64,000 nt of DNA from Achromobacter sp. Bel. GTDB lineage: Bacteria > Pseudomonadota > Gammaproteobacteria > Burkholderiales > Burkholderiaceae_B. Location of the stretch: positions 1 through 64,000 of the forward strand of contig NZ_JABBJN010000003.1 in assembly GCF_012928505.1 (NCBI RefSeq), written 5' to 3'. A model generated the notes under the pieces. The model did not search any database and was not told the origin of the DNA. It saw nothing but the letters and a program-made list of their open reading frames with translations. The translations under genes and the position numbers were made by a program. This document shows positions 53,243 through 63,235 of this stretch, piece after piece. Positions within the stretch are counted from its first letter, which is position 1. The number at the start of each line of letters is the position of its first letter.

Positions 53243-53550
53243 AAAAACGGTTCAATCTGGCCGCCATGCTGGCCCCGACGCTGATGCTGGCCGCTTACGC
53301 GGGCAACGCTGCCACAGAAGGCGCGCCCCCTGCCCCGCAGCCGGCCGATGTACAAGCCCAAGCGGACTATCGAGCCCTGATGGAGCGCGCGTTCGCCAAG
53401 CAGGACGTCAACGCCGACGGCTTCCTAAGCAACGGTGTGTTATTCCAGGAAGTGACGCCCGAGCAACTGGCCGCCATGGATATTGACAGCGACGGGCGCG
53501 TCACCAAAGCCGAATATATGGCGCACGCGATGAAGGGGCGTGAGGGTTGA
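53239..53550 (+). CDS. Exported EF-hand protein
   Basis: The 103-residue protein has a signal peptide (about 1-24) and two calcium-binding-like loops. The second, D81-D83-D85-G86 to E92 (DIDSDGRVTKAE), is canonical; the first, D56-N58-D60-G61 (DVNADGFLSNGV), lacks the usual glutamate at position 12 and may bind weakly. Such small periplasmic EF-hand proteins may buffer or sense calcium. Its ATG overlaps the stop of the Crp/Fnr gene (ATGA), so it is translated from the same message, an unusual pairing. CAGGAG lies upstream. Confidence 0.82.
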   Translation: MKKRFNLAAMLAPTLMLAAYAGNAATEGAPPAPQPADVQAQADYRALMERAFAKQDVNADGFLSNGVLFQEVTPEQLAAMDIDSDGRVTKAEYMAHAMKGREG

Positions 53551-53665
53551 ATAAGCCCGAGCGGACCACGAATCGCCGCTGGCAGGGCAACGCTATGTGG
53601 GCCATATCCTTTTAATCGAACGGCTCTTCCGCAAGTTGCAAGACGCTGCTCGGGTCACGCAACAC

Positions 53666-54727
53666 TCAACTGGATTTCCAGTTTGCTTCGGCTCGCTCCA
53701 GCAACGCACGGATCCCCTTGACGTCCATCATTGCAAGCCCATAAGTGAAACTTGGCTCGACCTGGTTCTTTTTTGATTTGCTCAGGTCACGGTGCAAGTG
53801 AGCTGGACCATAATCAACATCATGGTGGTCAGCCGAGTCGATACGTGAAACCTCCTTTCGGTTAGGATCCTGAACGACATAGGCATAATTGTCCACCGCA
53901 TCCTGCCGCAGGATTACACGAAATCCTGAAGGCCGGATAGCGGTTATCGTATTACCCTGCACTTTCTCAATTTCGCAATGAAGTTCCTGCTTTAACGCGG
54001 AGTGCGACATTTCGCGCAGCGAGTCAGGATCCCTGATCAACCTCATATCCGATAGGAATGGCGCGGGCACTCCCATTTTCTCTGCAACGAAATTGATCAG
54101 AGTCTTATGTTCGCTGGCTTCATCAACGTGCTCCCCGCACAGACGCATGCCAATGATTACTCCGGAGCCGTCAACGAGGGTCGCCGTGGAAAGGTAGCTT
54201 TGATCGGAGCCACAGATAAGGCATCCATCGGTCGACAGCCAGATACCCTTTTCGACTACCGTATTTTTAACGCGCCCATCTACCAAGCCTTTGAACCTTG
54301 AGGATCGCGCCTGCCAGCTTTCAAGCCACGCTTTATACCTCACCGGATAGCCTTGAGCATCGATCATTTTTTCAAATTCTGACGATCGAACGATAGGCAG
54401 CTTAATGCCATGCTCTTCCAGGAACACGCCGATCTTCGCGATTTCGTCGAGGTAGGGGCTCTTAATGAAGTAGATGCGGGCAGCAGGAAACCGGTCTGTT
54501 ACGGAGTAGAGTGCATTGAAATGGCAGACCCCTCCGTCTACGTAGATGTGCGCCGAATCAGCGGCCTTCATCATGTGCAACAGCTTGTGCGTGGCGTCCA
54601 CGGTAAATGTGCAAACCGGCTTATCTGGAACTAATACGTTCACTGCCACTGCTCTGCAGCATGTATCTGTCTCCTTACCATCCAGTTGTCGGTCGGCACA
54701 AATCTGGATGAGCTCGTTTATTGACAT
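53666..54727 (-). CDS. Orphan protein of unknown function with putative zinc motif
   Basis: I do not recognise this 353-residue cytoplasmic protein. A CxxC...CxxH set (C169, C172, C197, H200) in CLICGS...CGEH looks like a zinc site between an alpha/beta-looking N-terminal part (about 25-150) and a C-terminal part. The C-terminal part has a histidine-rich strand, RIDSADHHDVDYGPAHLHRD (295-314), faintly like the R-x-D...H-x-H pattern of TumE/DUF6516-like toxin proteins; that resemblance is weak. The gene is clearly lower in G+C than all neighbours and has more mixed codon use, pointing to recent acquisition. It stands alone between the EF-hand gene and panB, with no partner gene or mobile element visible. 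Confidence 0.7.
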   Translation of the reverse strand: MSINELIQICADRQLDGKETDTCCRAVAVNVLVPDKPVCTFTVDATHKLLHMMKAADSAHIYVDGGVCHFNALYSVTDRFPAARIYFIKSPYLDEIAKIGVFLEEHGIKLPIVRSSEFEKMIDAQGYPVRYKAWLESWQARSSRFKGLVDGRVKNTVVEKGIWLSTDGCLICGSDQSYLSTATLVDGSGVIIGMRLCGEHVDEASEHKTLINFVAEKMGVPAPFLSDMRLIRDPDSLREMSHSALKQELHCEIEKVQGNTITAIRPSGFRVILRQDAVDNYAYVVQDPNRKEVSRIDSADHHDVDYGPAHLHRDLSKSKKNQVEPSFTYGLAMMDVKGIRALLERAEANWKSS

Positions 54728-54757
54728 CGACGCAGCCCCCTTTTCACGCTGGGGAAA

Positions 54758-55633
54758 TTACCAAGCATGCTTGGCGTCATCGGGAAATGACCCGCTCTTC
54801 ACCGCGTGTACATAACGCGCGATCGCGTCCTTGACGCTATCGCTGCCGTCCATGAAGTTGTGGACGAATTTCGCCATCCGGCCCAGGTTGATGCCCAGCA
54901 TGTCGTGCAGGACAAGCACCTGCCCGGCAGTGCCGCGGCCCGCGCCAATGCCAATCGTGGCGCAGGTGGCCAGATCCGCCGTGATCGAGGCCGCAAGCGC
55001 CGCTGGCACCATTTCCAAGACCAGCATGGTGGCGCCGGCGGCTTCAAGCGCCGCGCTATCTTCCCGCAAGCGCGCGGCGGCTTCATCCGTACGGCCCTGC
55101 ACGCGAAACCCTCCCAGCGACGACACCGTCTGGGGCGTCAGCCCAAGGTGGCCGCATACCGGAACGCCGCGTTCCACCAGGAACCGCGCCGTTTCCGCGA
55201 CCCATCCTCCGCCCTCAAGCTTGACCATCTGCGCGCCGGCGCTCATCAGCGCGACGGCCGAGGAGATCGCCTGCTCTTTGGACACCTGATAGCTGCCAAA
55301 GGGCAGATCCGCCACGATCAGGGACCGGCCTTGGGTGCGCCGGACGCCTTGCGCCACGCATCGGGTGTGATAGGCCATGTCCTCAAGCGACACCCCGACA
55401 GTGCCATTTCCGCCCTGGCACACCATACCCAGCGAATCGCCCACCAGCAGCGTGTCAACGCCGGCCGCGTCCGCCACCGCCGCAAACGTCGCGTCGTAGG
55501 CGGTCAGCATGGCGATCTTCTCGCCGCGGGCGCACATGTCCGCGAAGGTCTGGACGGTGACCTTCTTCTGCGGCTCGGCGGTTCTCAGCCCGTAGGGCGC
55601 TGCGGTGGGCGGGGAATTCTCGGGCGTATTCAT
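54758..55633 (-). CDS. panB: 3-methyl-2-oxobutanoate hydroxymethyltransferase
   Basis: The 291-residue enzyme makes ketopantoate from 3-methyl-2-oxobutanoate and methylene-tetrahydrofolate, the first committed step of pantothenate and CoA synthesis. Family motifs are [10 protein letters not shown] (about 41-50), [12 protein letters not shown] with metal-binding aspartate (about 62-73), GHLGLTPQ (about 161-168) and [11 protein letters not shown] near the C-terminus. It is a little longer than E. coli PanB because of an N-terminal extension. I choose the ATG at 55633; in-frame ATGs upstream lack a ribosome site. panC is not adjacent. Confidence 0.9.
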   Translation of the reverse strand: MNTPENSPPTAAPYGLRTAEPQKKVTVQTFADMCARGEKIAMLTAYDATFAAVADAAGVDTLLVGDSLGMVCQGGNGTVGVSLEDMAYHTRCVAQGVRRTQGRSLIVADLPFGSYQVSKEQAISSAVALMSAGAQMVKLEGGGWVAETARFLVERGVPVCGHLGLTPQTVSSLGGFRVQGRTDEAAARLREDSAALEAAGATMLVLEMVPAALAASITADLATCATIGIGAGRGTAGQVLVLHDMLGINLGRMAKFVHNFMDGSDSVKDAIARYVHAVKSGSFPDDAKHAW

Positions 55634-55782
55634 CTTGGGCGACCTGGCCTTCCGTAACATCGAATTGTCTTGGATGGTGTGCGGCCGATGCCGGCGGACA
55701 GAAAGCCCGCTTCGTACCTCACACACTTGGGCGAGCATAGCTCAGCAGCGGATAGCGCGCCGCCCCCGGGGCCCAGGACGTT

Positions 55783-56838
55783 CTAGGCGGCTTCCCGCCT
55801 TGGCGTGCGCTGCCGGCGCAGTATGACGATCTGCTCTGCGCCGACAGCGCGGGCGCGCAACTGGCCGCAGCCGCCGTCTACATCCTGCCCGGCGCTGTTC
55901 CTCACCTTGGTCAACAACCCGCGCCGGTGAAGGTAGTGAACGATCTCGCGGATGCGTTCGGGATCGGGGCGTTGATAGTCGTCCCCTTCCAGACTATTGA
56001 AAGGAATGACGTTCAGCACGCAGTACTTGCCCTTGAGCAGGTGCAGCACGGCGTCGAGCTCGTCGTCGCCGTCGTTGACGCCCTTGAGCAACGTCCACTG
56101 GTATTGGATCGGGTACCCGGTGTCGCGGGCGTACTTTTCACCCAGTTCAACAAGCTCTGCCGGCGAAATCTTCGCCGCGCGCGGCAGCAGGTGCTCACGC
56201 AGTTCATGCTTGGTCGTGTGCAGCGACAGCGCCAGCGCGGGTTTGACGCGTTGCTGCGGCAGGGCCTCGAACACACGCAGATCGCCGACGGTCGATAGCA
56301 CCAGGTTCTTATGGCCGATATTGCCTTCGGTGCCCAGCAAATCAATCGCTTCGAGCACGTTTTCCAGGTTGTGCGCCGGTTCGCCCATGCCCATGAAGAC
56401 CACTTTCTTCACCGAGCGCAGACGCCGTGCCAGCACGACCTGGGCAAGGATTTCCATGCTGGAGACCTGGCGGATCAAGCCGCTCTTGCCGGTCATGCAG
56501 AAACGGCAGCCCACCGCGCAGCCCACCTGCGTAGAAACGCAAAGGCCGTCGCGCGGCAGCAGCACGCTTTCCACCATCTGCCCATCGGCAAGGTCGACAA
56601 GCAAGCGCGAGCCGTCGGTGCCGGCATGTTCCGAGCGGATACGGGCAAGGCCGTCCAGTTCCGCCGTCACGGCGGGCAGCGCATTGCGCAGCGCCAGCGG
56701 CAAGAAGTCCTCTGCGCGGCGCCGCCGCGTGCCGGTGTCGAGCGCCTGTCCGTTCAGCCAGACGCGCATGAGCCGGCCGCGATGGACGGGCTGGGCGCCA
56801 AGTGCGGCAAGGCGATGATCGAAGTCGGAATAGCGCAT
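55783..56838 (-). CDS. RlmN/Cfr-family radical SAM RNA methyltransferase
   Basis: The 351-residue protein has the radical SAM cluster motif CAVGCRFC (about 130-137, CxxxCxxC) and the methyl-carrying cysteine region AGQDVDGGCGQL (about 323-334), so the dual-cysteine methyl transfer of RlmN/Cfr should be possible. Target would be an adenosine in 23S rRNA or a tRNA. RlmN itself in relatives usually lies beside ispG/hisS and has a fuller N-terminal domain; here the context differs, so this may be a paralogue with another target. The ATG at 56838 opens the conserved part and follows a GCTCCCTATG-type leader without a strong ribosome site. Confidence 0.83.
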   Translation of the reverse strand: MRYSDFDHRLAALGAQPVHRGRLMRVWLNGQALDTGTRRRRAEDFLPLALRNALPAVTAELDGLARIRSEHAGTDGSRLLVDLADGQMVESVLLPRDGLCVSTQVGCAVGCRFCMTGKSGLIRQVSSMEILAQVVLARRLRSVKKVVFMGMGEPAHNLENVLEAIDLLGTEGNIGHKNLVLSTVGDLRVFEALPQQRVKPALALSLHTTKHELREHLLPRAAKISPAELVELGEKYARDTGYPIQYQWTLLKGVNDGDDELDAVLHLLKGKYCVLNVIPFNSLEGDDYQRPDPERIREIVHYLHRRGLLTKVRNSAGQDVDGGCGQLRARAVGAEQIVILRRQRTPRREAA

Positions 56839-56983
56839 AGGGAGCGGATTGTACTCAGCCGGGCATGGGCTAGCCGGGGTCGGAGGGCATAAGTTCCATG
56901 CGTGGGTAGTACGTCGGCGGCGGCAACGGAAGCCGTCTGGCAAGCGCAACGCCATCACAGCGCGAGCAGGATCGCCGGACAAC

Positions 56984-57009
56984 AAAAAGCCCACCAATTA
57001 ACGGTGGGC
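56984..57009 (-). terminator. Rho-independent terminator of the tRNA-Gly gene
   Basis: On the minus strand GCCCACC (57009-57003) and GGTGGGC (56995-56989) form a perfect 7-bp stem with a 7-base loop, followed by TTTTT. It begins 13 bp after the tRNA 3' end. Confidence 0.88.
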
Positions 57010-57022
57010 AGAAGAATCGAAG

Positions 57023-57096
57023 TGGAGCGGGTGAAGGGAATCGAACCCTCGTATGAAGCTTGGGAAGCTGCCGTTCTACCATTGAACTACACCCGC
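57023..57096 (-). tRNA. tRNA-Gly (anticodon CCC)
   Basis: The 74-base gene includes an encoded CCA end (57025-57023). The 5' arm GCGGGTG pairs with CACCCGC; the D-arm reads GTTCAATGGTAGAAC; the anticodon loop is TTCCCAA with anticodon CCC; the T-arm AGGGTTCGATTCCCT is normal. It closely resembles E. coli tRNA-Gly(CCC). In the anticodon stem (GCAGC / GCTTC) the second pair is a C-U mismatch, a small oddity. A TATAAT element lies 44 bp upstream and a terminator follows. Confidence 0.95.
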
Positions 57097-57139
57097 TCGG
57101 GTGTCGTGCCGCGGCGCAGGGGCCGCAGCAGAGCCGACG

Positions 57140-57145
57140 ATTATA
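57140..57145 (-). promoter_or_regulatory. -10 box (TATAAT) of the tRNA-Gly promoter
   Basis: On the minus strand TATAAT occurs 44 bp before the mature tRNA 5' end, with a seven-A tract just upstream of it. The -35 region at 17 bp spacing (CTGGAA) is weak, but a perfect -10 element with an A-tract is a good sigma-70 promoter for a tRNA gene. Confidence 0.65.
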
Positions 57146-57283
57146 GCGCGCCTTTTTTTGGATTCCAGAGGGATTTTCGCCCCCCGTCGCGGATCCTTCC
57201 GATGGCGGCGGGATAAATGCGTCCCCAATTTAGTCCATCCGGCCGACTCCGCCCCGTCACACCTGCCACTACAATTCGGGGCT

Positions 57284-59049
<1,766 letters not shown>

Positions 59050-59060
59050 GGAGACCTGAT

Positions 59061-59261
59061 ATGCACATCACCCTGAACGGCGACGCGCGGGAGTTCCCCC
59101 TGGACACCACCGTCATCGAACTGCTGCAAACGCTGGGCTACGCCGGCAAACGCGTGGCCGTGGAGCGCAATGGGGAAATCGTGCCCAAGAGCCAGCACGA
59201 ACAGACCACGCTGAGCGACGGCGACCAGATCGAGATCGTCGTCGCGGTGGGCGGCGGCTGA
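59061..59261 (+). CDS. thiS: Sulfur carrier protein ThiS
   Basis: The 66-residue ubiquitin-like protein ends in GGG, with the terminal glycine pair that is adenylated and thiocarboxylated to donate sulfur to the thiazole of thiamine. GAGGAGACCTGAT provides the ribosome site 7 bases before the ATG at 59061. It is an orphan here: thiG, which usually follows thiS, is absent and a terminator lies downstream. Being after trmB-pip links its expression to housekeeping genes. Confidence 0.9.
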   Translation: MHITLNGDAREFPLDTTVIELLQTLGYAGKRVAVERNGEIVPKSQHEQTTLSDGDQIEIVVAVGGG

Positions 59262-59594
59262 TTCTGCGACGTGTCTGCGCCGCATTTATCGCGCCGCAAA
59301 CAGGCGTTTTCAAGACGAAGGGCCGCTTGATTGAGCGGCCCTTTTGCTTATGCGTTTTCCATCAGATTCTGACGCACGGCACCATGCGCGTGATGGGGTT
59401 TGCGACTGCCGCGCTACGCTGCCTGCAAACTGACGAGCATTCTTGCGTAGTCTGCCGCGGCAATAGCAACCTGTTACACGTTAACCCCTCGTCTGCCGGC
59501 AAGTCCGCGAGTCATAATCGTTGCTGCTGGCGTTGTTACGTTGTCGTGTTGTTGTTCTAGCGTTGCACATCGCCCCACGGGGCAAGGAGGCATC
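59262..59594. other. 333-bp intergenic region after thiS
   Basis: The only clear feature is the terminator at 59320-59345. The remainder, up to the AAGGAGG ribosome site at 59584-59590, contains a T/G-rich stretch (59520-59560) that may hold the promoter of the next gene. I see no gene in it. Confidence 0.6.
59320..59345 (+). terminator. Rho-independent terminator of the trmB-pip-thiS unit
   Basis: GGGCCGCT (59320-59327) and AGCGGCCC (59334-59341) form a perfect 8-bp stem with a 6-base loop, followed by TTTTG. It lies 58 bp after the thiS stop. Confidence 0.9.
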
Positions 59595-59915
59595 ATGAAC
59601 ACCGCGGTCATCATCAATCTTCTCATCCAGCTCGTCGCTGGCGCAGCCGCTGGCAATGGACTGGGGAAAATGCTCCAGCAGTTCAACCTTGGCCCACTCG
59701 GCAACACCATCGCAGGGGCCATCGGCGGCCTGGCCGGCGGCTCGTGGCTGGCACCCATGATCACGGCCGGCGCAGGCGCGGCGGCAACGGCAGGCAATAC
59801 CGGACTGGATCTTTCAGCGATCGCCGGTGACGTGGTGGGCGGCGGCGTCGGTGGCGCCGTGCTTACCCTTATCGTCGGGATCGTGCGCAAGATGTTTGTG
59901 GGCCGCGCGCCCTGA
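59595..59915 (+). CDS. Small glycine/alanine-rich membrane protein
   Basis: I do not recognise this 106-residue protein. It is rich in Gly and Ala, with three hydrophobic stretches (about 3-20, 35-75, 85-100) separated by a Leu-Asp-rich patch, and GxxxG-type spacing (GAIGGLAGGSW). AAGGAGG stands 8 bases before the ATG at 59595, so the gene is almost surely real. It may be a small inner-membrane protein or a stress-related membrane protein. It lies upstream of the LysM gene on the same strand, 45 bp apart, and may be co-transcribed. Confidence 0.72.
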   Translation: MNTAVIINLLIQLVAGAAAGNGLGKMLQQFNLGPLGNTIAGAIGGLAGGSWLAPMITAGAGAAATAGNTGLDLSAIAGDVVGGGVGGAVLTLIVGIVRKMFVGRAP

Positions 59916-59960
59916 AGGCACTACTGGTTTTCTCACCGCAACATAGATAAAGGAAACACT

Positions 59961-60407
59961 ATGGGTCTGCTCAATTTCATCAAGGACGTTGGGGAAAAGC
60001 TCTTCGGCGCCAGCGAGGCCAAGGCCGCGACGGCAGACGAGTTGAAGAAAGAGCTGGATAAGCACGGCCTGAACGCGGACGGCCTGCAAATCACGGTGGA
60101 TGGCGACAAGGTCACGGTGGCGGGCGAAGCCCTCAGCACCGAAGCCGCCGAGAAAATTTCCCTGGCGCTAGGCAATACCGTCGGCGTGGCCGCGGTGGAC
60201 AATCAGCTGAAAGTGAAGCAGGCCACGCCCGAAGCCAAGATGTACACGGTGCAAAAGGGCGACAACCTGTGGAAGATCGCCGAAGCGCAATATGGCAAGG
60301 GCCAGGGCGCCAAGAACTCGCTGATCTTCGAAGCCAACAAGCCGATGCTGACCAGCCCCGACAAGATCTACCCGGGCCAGGTGCTGCGCATCCCGCCCTT
60401 GGCGTAA
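59961..60407 (+). CDS. lysM: BON-LysM domain protein, Kbp/YgaU-like
   Basis: The 148-residue protein has a BON domain (about 20-80) and a C-terminal LysM domain (about 93-147, VQKGDNLWKIAEAQYGKG). The layout and length match the LysM/YgaU (Kbp) family, which in E. coli binds potassium in the cytoplasm and helps osmotic response. No signal peptide is visible, in agreement with a cytoplasmic protein despite the peptidoglycan-associated LysM fold. AAAGGAAAC precedes the ATG. A hairpin with a seven-T run lies about 90 bp downstream. Confidence 0.9.
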   Translation: MGLLNFIKDVGEKLFGASEAKAATADELKKELDKHGLNADGLQITVDGDKVTVAGEALSTEAAEKISLALGNTVGVAAVDNQLKVKQATPEAKMYTVQKGDNLWKIAEAQYGKGQGAKNSLIFEANKPMLTSPDKIYPGQVLRIPPLA

Positions 60408-60497
60408 ACCGCCCCGAGAATCCAACAACCCGGAAAACACCCATGCGTTTTCCGGCTTGTGTCGCGGCGAGGCGCCCCCTGCCTGCCGCGATTGCTT

Positions 60498-60527
60498 GGC
60501 CAGACGCAACGTCTGGCCATTTTTTTG
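60498..60527 (+). terminator. Rho-independent terminator after the LysM gene
   Basis: TGGCCAGACG (60498-60507) and CGTCTGGCCA (60511-60520) form a perfect 10-bp stem around a three-base loop, followed by seven T residues. It separates the LysM gene from the convergent ffh gene, ending the plus-strand transcript. An extra hairpin at 60430-60455 lies between it and the LysM stop. Confidence 0.92.
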
Positions 60528-60562
60528 GCAGCAAGCGCACGCAATGCGTGCGCGGGGGGGCC

Positions 60563-61969
60563 TCACTTCATGCCGAAGCGGCCCAATCCTTTCATGCCAC
60601 CCATGGCGCGCATCATCTTTGCCATGCCGCCCTTCTTCATCTGCTTCATCATGCCCTGCATCTGTTCGAACTGGGCCAGCAGGCGGTTGACCTCTTGCAC
60701 CGGCACGCCGGAACCGGTCGCGATACGACGCTTGCGCGAGGCCTTGATCAGTTCGGGCTTGGCGCGTTCGGCTGCCGTCATGGAATTCAGGATGCCTTCC
60801 GTGCGGCGCAGCTGCTTTTCCGCCTGGCCGCCTTGCAGCTGGCCGGCGGCCTGCTGAAACTGGGCCGGCAGCTTTTCAAGCAGCGACCCCATGTCGCCCA
60901 GCTTCTTCACCTGGCCGAGCTGGTCGCGGAAATCGTTCAGGTCGAACTTGTTGCCCGACTTGATCTTCGCCGCCAGCTTCTGGGCTTCGGCGATATCAAT
61001 GTTCTTCTGCGCCTGTTCGACCAGCGACACGATGTCGCCCATGCCCAGCACGCGCTGCGCCATGCGGTCGGGATAGAACGGTTCCAGCCCGTCCAGCTTT
61101 TCCGAGACGCCGACGAACTTCAGCGGCTTGCCGGTCACGTGGCGCACCGACAAGGCCGCACCGCCGCGAGCGTCGCCGTCCAGCTTGGTCAGCACCACGC
61201 CGGTCAGCGGCAGCGCATCGGCAAAGGCGCGGGCGGTGTTGACCGCGTCCTGCCCCTGCATGGCGTCGACGACGAACAGCGTTTCAACGGGCTTGACCAG
61301 GTCATGCAGTGCGCGGATTTCGCGCATCATGGCCTCGTCGATGCCCAAGCGGCCGGCCGTGTCCAGGATCAGCACGTCGTAGTGATGGCGCTTGGCATGG
61401 TCCACCGCGCCGCGCGCGATGTCTTCGGGCTTCTGGCTGGGGTCGGACGGCAGGAAATCCACGCCGACCTGCGCCGCGACGCTCTTCAACTGGTCGATAG
61501 CGGCCGGGCGGTAGACGTCGGCGGACACCACCAGCACCTTCTTCTTGCCTGTCTTGCGGCCGTGCTGCGTGTGCTGGCCTTCGGACAGCCAGCGGGCCAG
61601 CTTGCCGGTGGTGGTGGTTTTACCGGCGCCTTGCAAGCCGGCCATCAGGATGACGGCGGGCGGCTGCACGGCCAGCGACAATTCGTTGGAATCGGCGCCC
61701 AGGTCGCCGCCCATCAAGGCGGTCAGTTCCTTGTGGACGACGCCCACCAGGGCCTGGCCCGGGCTGAGGCTGCCGGCGACTTCTTCGCCCAGCGCCTTGT
61801 CTTTCACGCGGGCGACGAACTCGCGCACGACGGGCAGCGCCACGTCGGCTTCCAGCAGCGCCATGCGCACTTCGCGCAGCATCTCCTGGGTGTTGGCCTC
61901 GGTCAGGCGGGCTTCACCACGCAGCGTCTTGACGACGCGCGACAGGCGTGTAGTTAGGTTATCGAGCAT
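60563..61969 (-). CDS. ffh: Signal recognition particle protein Ffh
   Basis: The 468-residue GTPase binds 4.5S RNA and signal sequences of nascent membrane proteins. The NG domain shows GLQGAGKTTTTGKLA (about 103-117), DTAGR (about 190-194) and TKLDGDARGG (about 248-257). The methionine-rich M domain at the C-terminus ends in a MMRAMGGMKGLG tail. Length is normal. It is divergent from the CcsA/YpjD-like gene, an arrangement also known in E. coli, where ypjD adjoins ffh. Confidence 0.97.
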   Translation of the reverse strand: MLDNLTTRLSRVVKTLRGEARLTEANTQEMLREVRMALLEADVALPVVREFVARVKDKALGEEVAGSLSPGQALVGVVHKELTALMGGDLGADSNELSLAVQPPAVILMAGLQGAGKTTTTGKLARWLSEGQHTQHGRKTGKKKVLVVSADVYRPAAIDQLKSVAAQVGVDFLPSDPSQKPEDIARGAVDHAKRHHYDVLILDTAGRLGIDEAMMREIRALHDLVKPVETLFVVDAMQGQDAVNTARAFADALPLTGVVLTKLDGDARGGAALSVRHVTGKPLKFVGVSEKLDGLEPFYPDRMAQRVLGMGDIVSLVEQAQKNIDIAEAQKLAAKIKSGNKFDLNDFRDQLGQVKKLGDMGSLLEKLPAQFQQAAGQLQGGQAEKQLRRTEGILNSMTAAERAKPELIKASRKRRIATGSGVPVQEVNRLLAQFEQMQGMMKQMKKGGMAKMMRAMGGMKGLGRFGMK

Positions 61970-62075
61970 GAGAGGCGTTTCCGCTTAAACTAGTTGATTG
62001 AACGGTGGCCGCAGGCGCGGATTCTGCGCTTTCGGGTGACATGCACCCCAAGGCCCCATCCAGACAACGGTTTCT

Positions 62076-62918
62076 ATGTCACTAGGCATTGTATTTCACA
62101 CAGCGGCTGCCTTGGCGTACGCAGTGCTAGGGGGGTCACTTTGGATCCGACTGGCCGGCGCCGGGGAAGTGGAAAAGACGGGCAAAATCGCCCGTCTGTG
62201 CCTGCTGGGGGCCCTGGTTCTCCATGGAATCGGCTTGCAACAGGCCATGTTGGGCGCCCAGCATCTGTTCATTGGGTGGGCACTCGCCCTGTCAGCGGCC
62301 ATCTGGCTGGGCATGGTGGTGTTCTGGCTGGAAAGCCTGCTGGTACGCATCGACGGCCTGCAATTGCTGCTTTTGCCCGCCGCCGCCATCGCCAGCGCCC
62401 TGGCGGCCTTGTTCCCGCAGGGGCAATTCGTGCCCCACGCCGACGATGCCTGGCTGCGCGTCCACCTGCTGATCGCCCTGGCCGCCTACGGCCTGATCAC
62501 CATCGCCGCTCTGCACGCCATGATGATGGCCCTGCTGGACCGCCACCTGCACCGCCCGCTGGACGCGCCCACCGAACGCAGCATCATCGGCCGCGTGCTG
62601 GACTCCCAGCCGCCGCTGCTAGTGCAAGAGCAATTGCTGTTCCGTATCATCTGGATCGGTTTCATCGTGCTGACCCTGGCCGTGGGCTCGGGGTCGGTCG
62701 CGTCCATGAAACTGACCGGCAAGATCCTGCCGTTCGACCACAAGACCGTCTTCACCCTGTTGTCCTGGCTGACGTTCGGCGTGCTGCTGGTTGGCCGCCA
62801 CGTCTGGGGCTGGCGCGGGCGTGTGGCCCTGCGCTGGACGCTGACGGGTTTTGGTTTCCTGATCCTGGCGTATACCGGCAGCCGTTTCGTGCTGGAAATG
62901 ATTTTGCATCGAGGCTGA
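62076..62918 (+). CDS. CcsA/YpjD-like cytochrome c assembly family membrane protein
   Basis: The 280-residue protein has eight hydrophobic segments and the cytochrome c assembly (CcsA/ResC-type) domain, with WLRVHLLIALAAYGLITIAA (about 129-148) and HKTVFTLLSWLTFGVLLVGR (about 222-241). Despite the family name, proteins next to ffh (YpjD/CorE in enterics) are linked to magnesium/cobalt transporter function in some reports, so a cytochrome role is not assured. It precedes a small zinc-ribbon membrane protein by one base, so the two are coupled. Confidence 0.87.
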   Translation: MSLGIVFHTAAALAYAVLGGSLWIRLAGAGEVEKTGKIARLCLLGALVLHGIGLQQAMLGAQHLFIGWALALSAAIWLGMVVFWLESLLVRIDGLQLLLLPAAAIASALAALFPQGQFVPHADDAWLRVHLLIALAAYGLITIAALHAMMMALLDRHLHRPLDAPTERSIIGRVLDSQPPLLVQEQLLFRIIWIGFIVLTLAVGSGSVASMKLTGKILPFDHKTVFTLLSWLTFGVLLVGRHVWGWRGRVALRWTLTGFGFLILAYTGSRFVLEMILHRG

Positions 62919-62919
62919 C

Positions 62920-63171
62920 GTGGGCAAGTTGCTGTTTTGGGTGGTTCTGATCATCGCGGTGCTGTTTGTCGCCCGTATCGCCGCGCGCATGGCCGCGGCC
63001 AGGCAGGCGGGCGCGCAAACGAGCGCCCGCCGCAGCCAGCCTGCGCCGGCCGCGCCGGAGTCCATGGTGCGTTGCGCGCACTGCGGCATTCACCTGCCGC
63101 GCTCCGAAGCCGTGCTGCAGAACGGCCTGACGTGGTGCAGCGCCGAACACGCAGCCTTAGGCAAAAAGTAA
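62920..63171 (+). CDS. Small membrane protein with CxxC/CxxxH zinc-ribbon (PP0621-like)
   Basis: The 83-residue protein has one N-terminal membrane helix (about 3-22) and a C-terminal metal site CAHCGIHLPRS...TWCSAEH (C52, C55 and C73 with a following histidine). It resembles the PP0621 family. The start is a GTG at 62920, one base after the stop of the CcsA-like gene, with GAGG 5 bases upstream; no ATG fits. Function is unknown; its place between the CcsA-like gene and ampD is common in relatives. Confidence 0.82.
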   Translation: MGKLLFWVVLIIAVLFVARIAARMAAARQAGAQTSARRSQPAPAAPESMVRCAHCGIHLPRSEAVLQNGLTWCSAEHAALGKK

Positions 63172-63235
63172 GCCCCCACTCCGGATTTGGGAGGCGGCGG
63201 CGACCACGGCATAATGCCTGTTGGATTCACCACGC

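Noticed and set aside
60430-60455. A hairpin CCGGAAAAC/GTTTTCCGG just after the LysM gene as terminator
   Set aside because: The stem is perfect but no T-run follows; the hairpin at 60498-60527 is the far better terminator.
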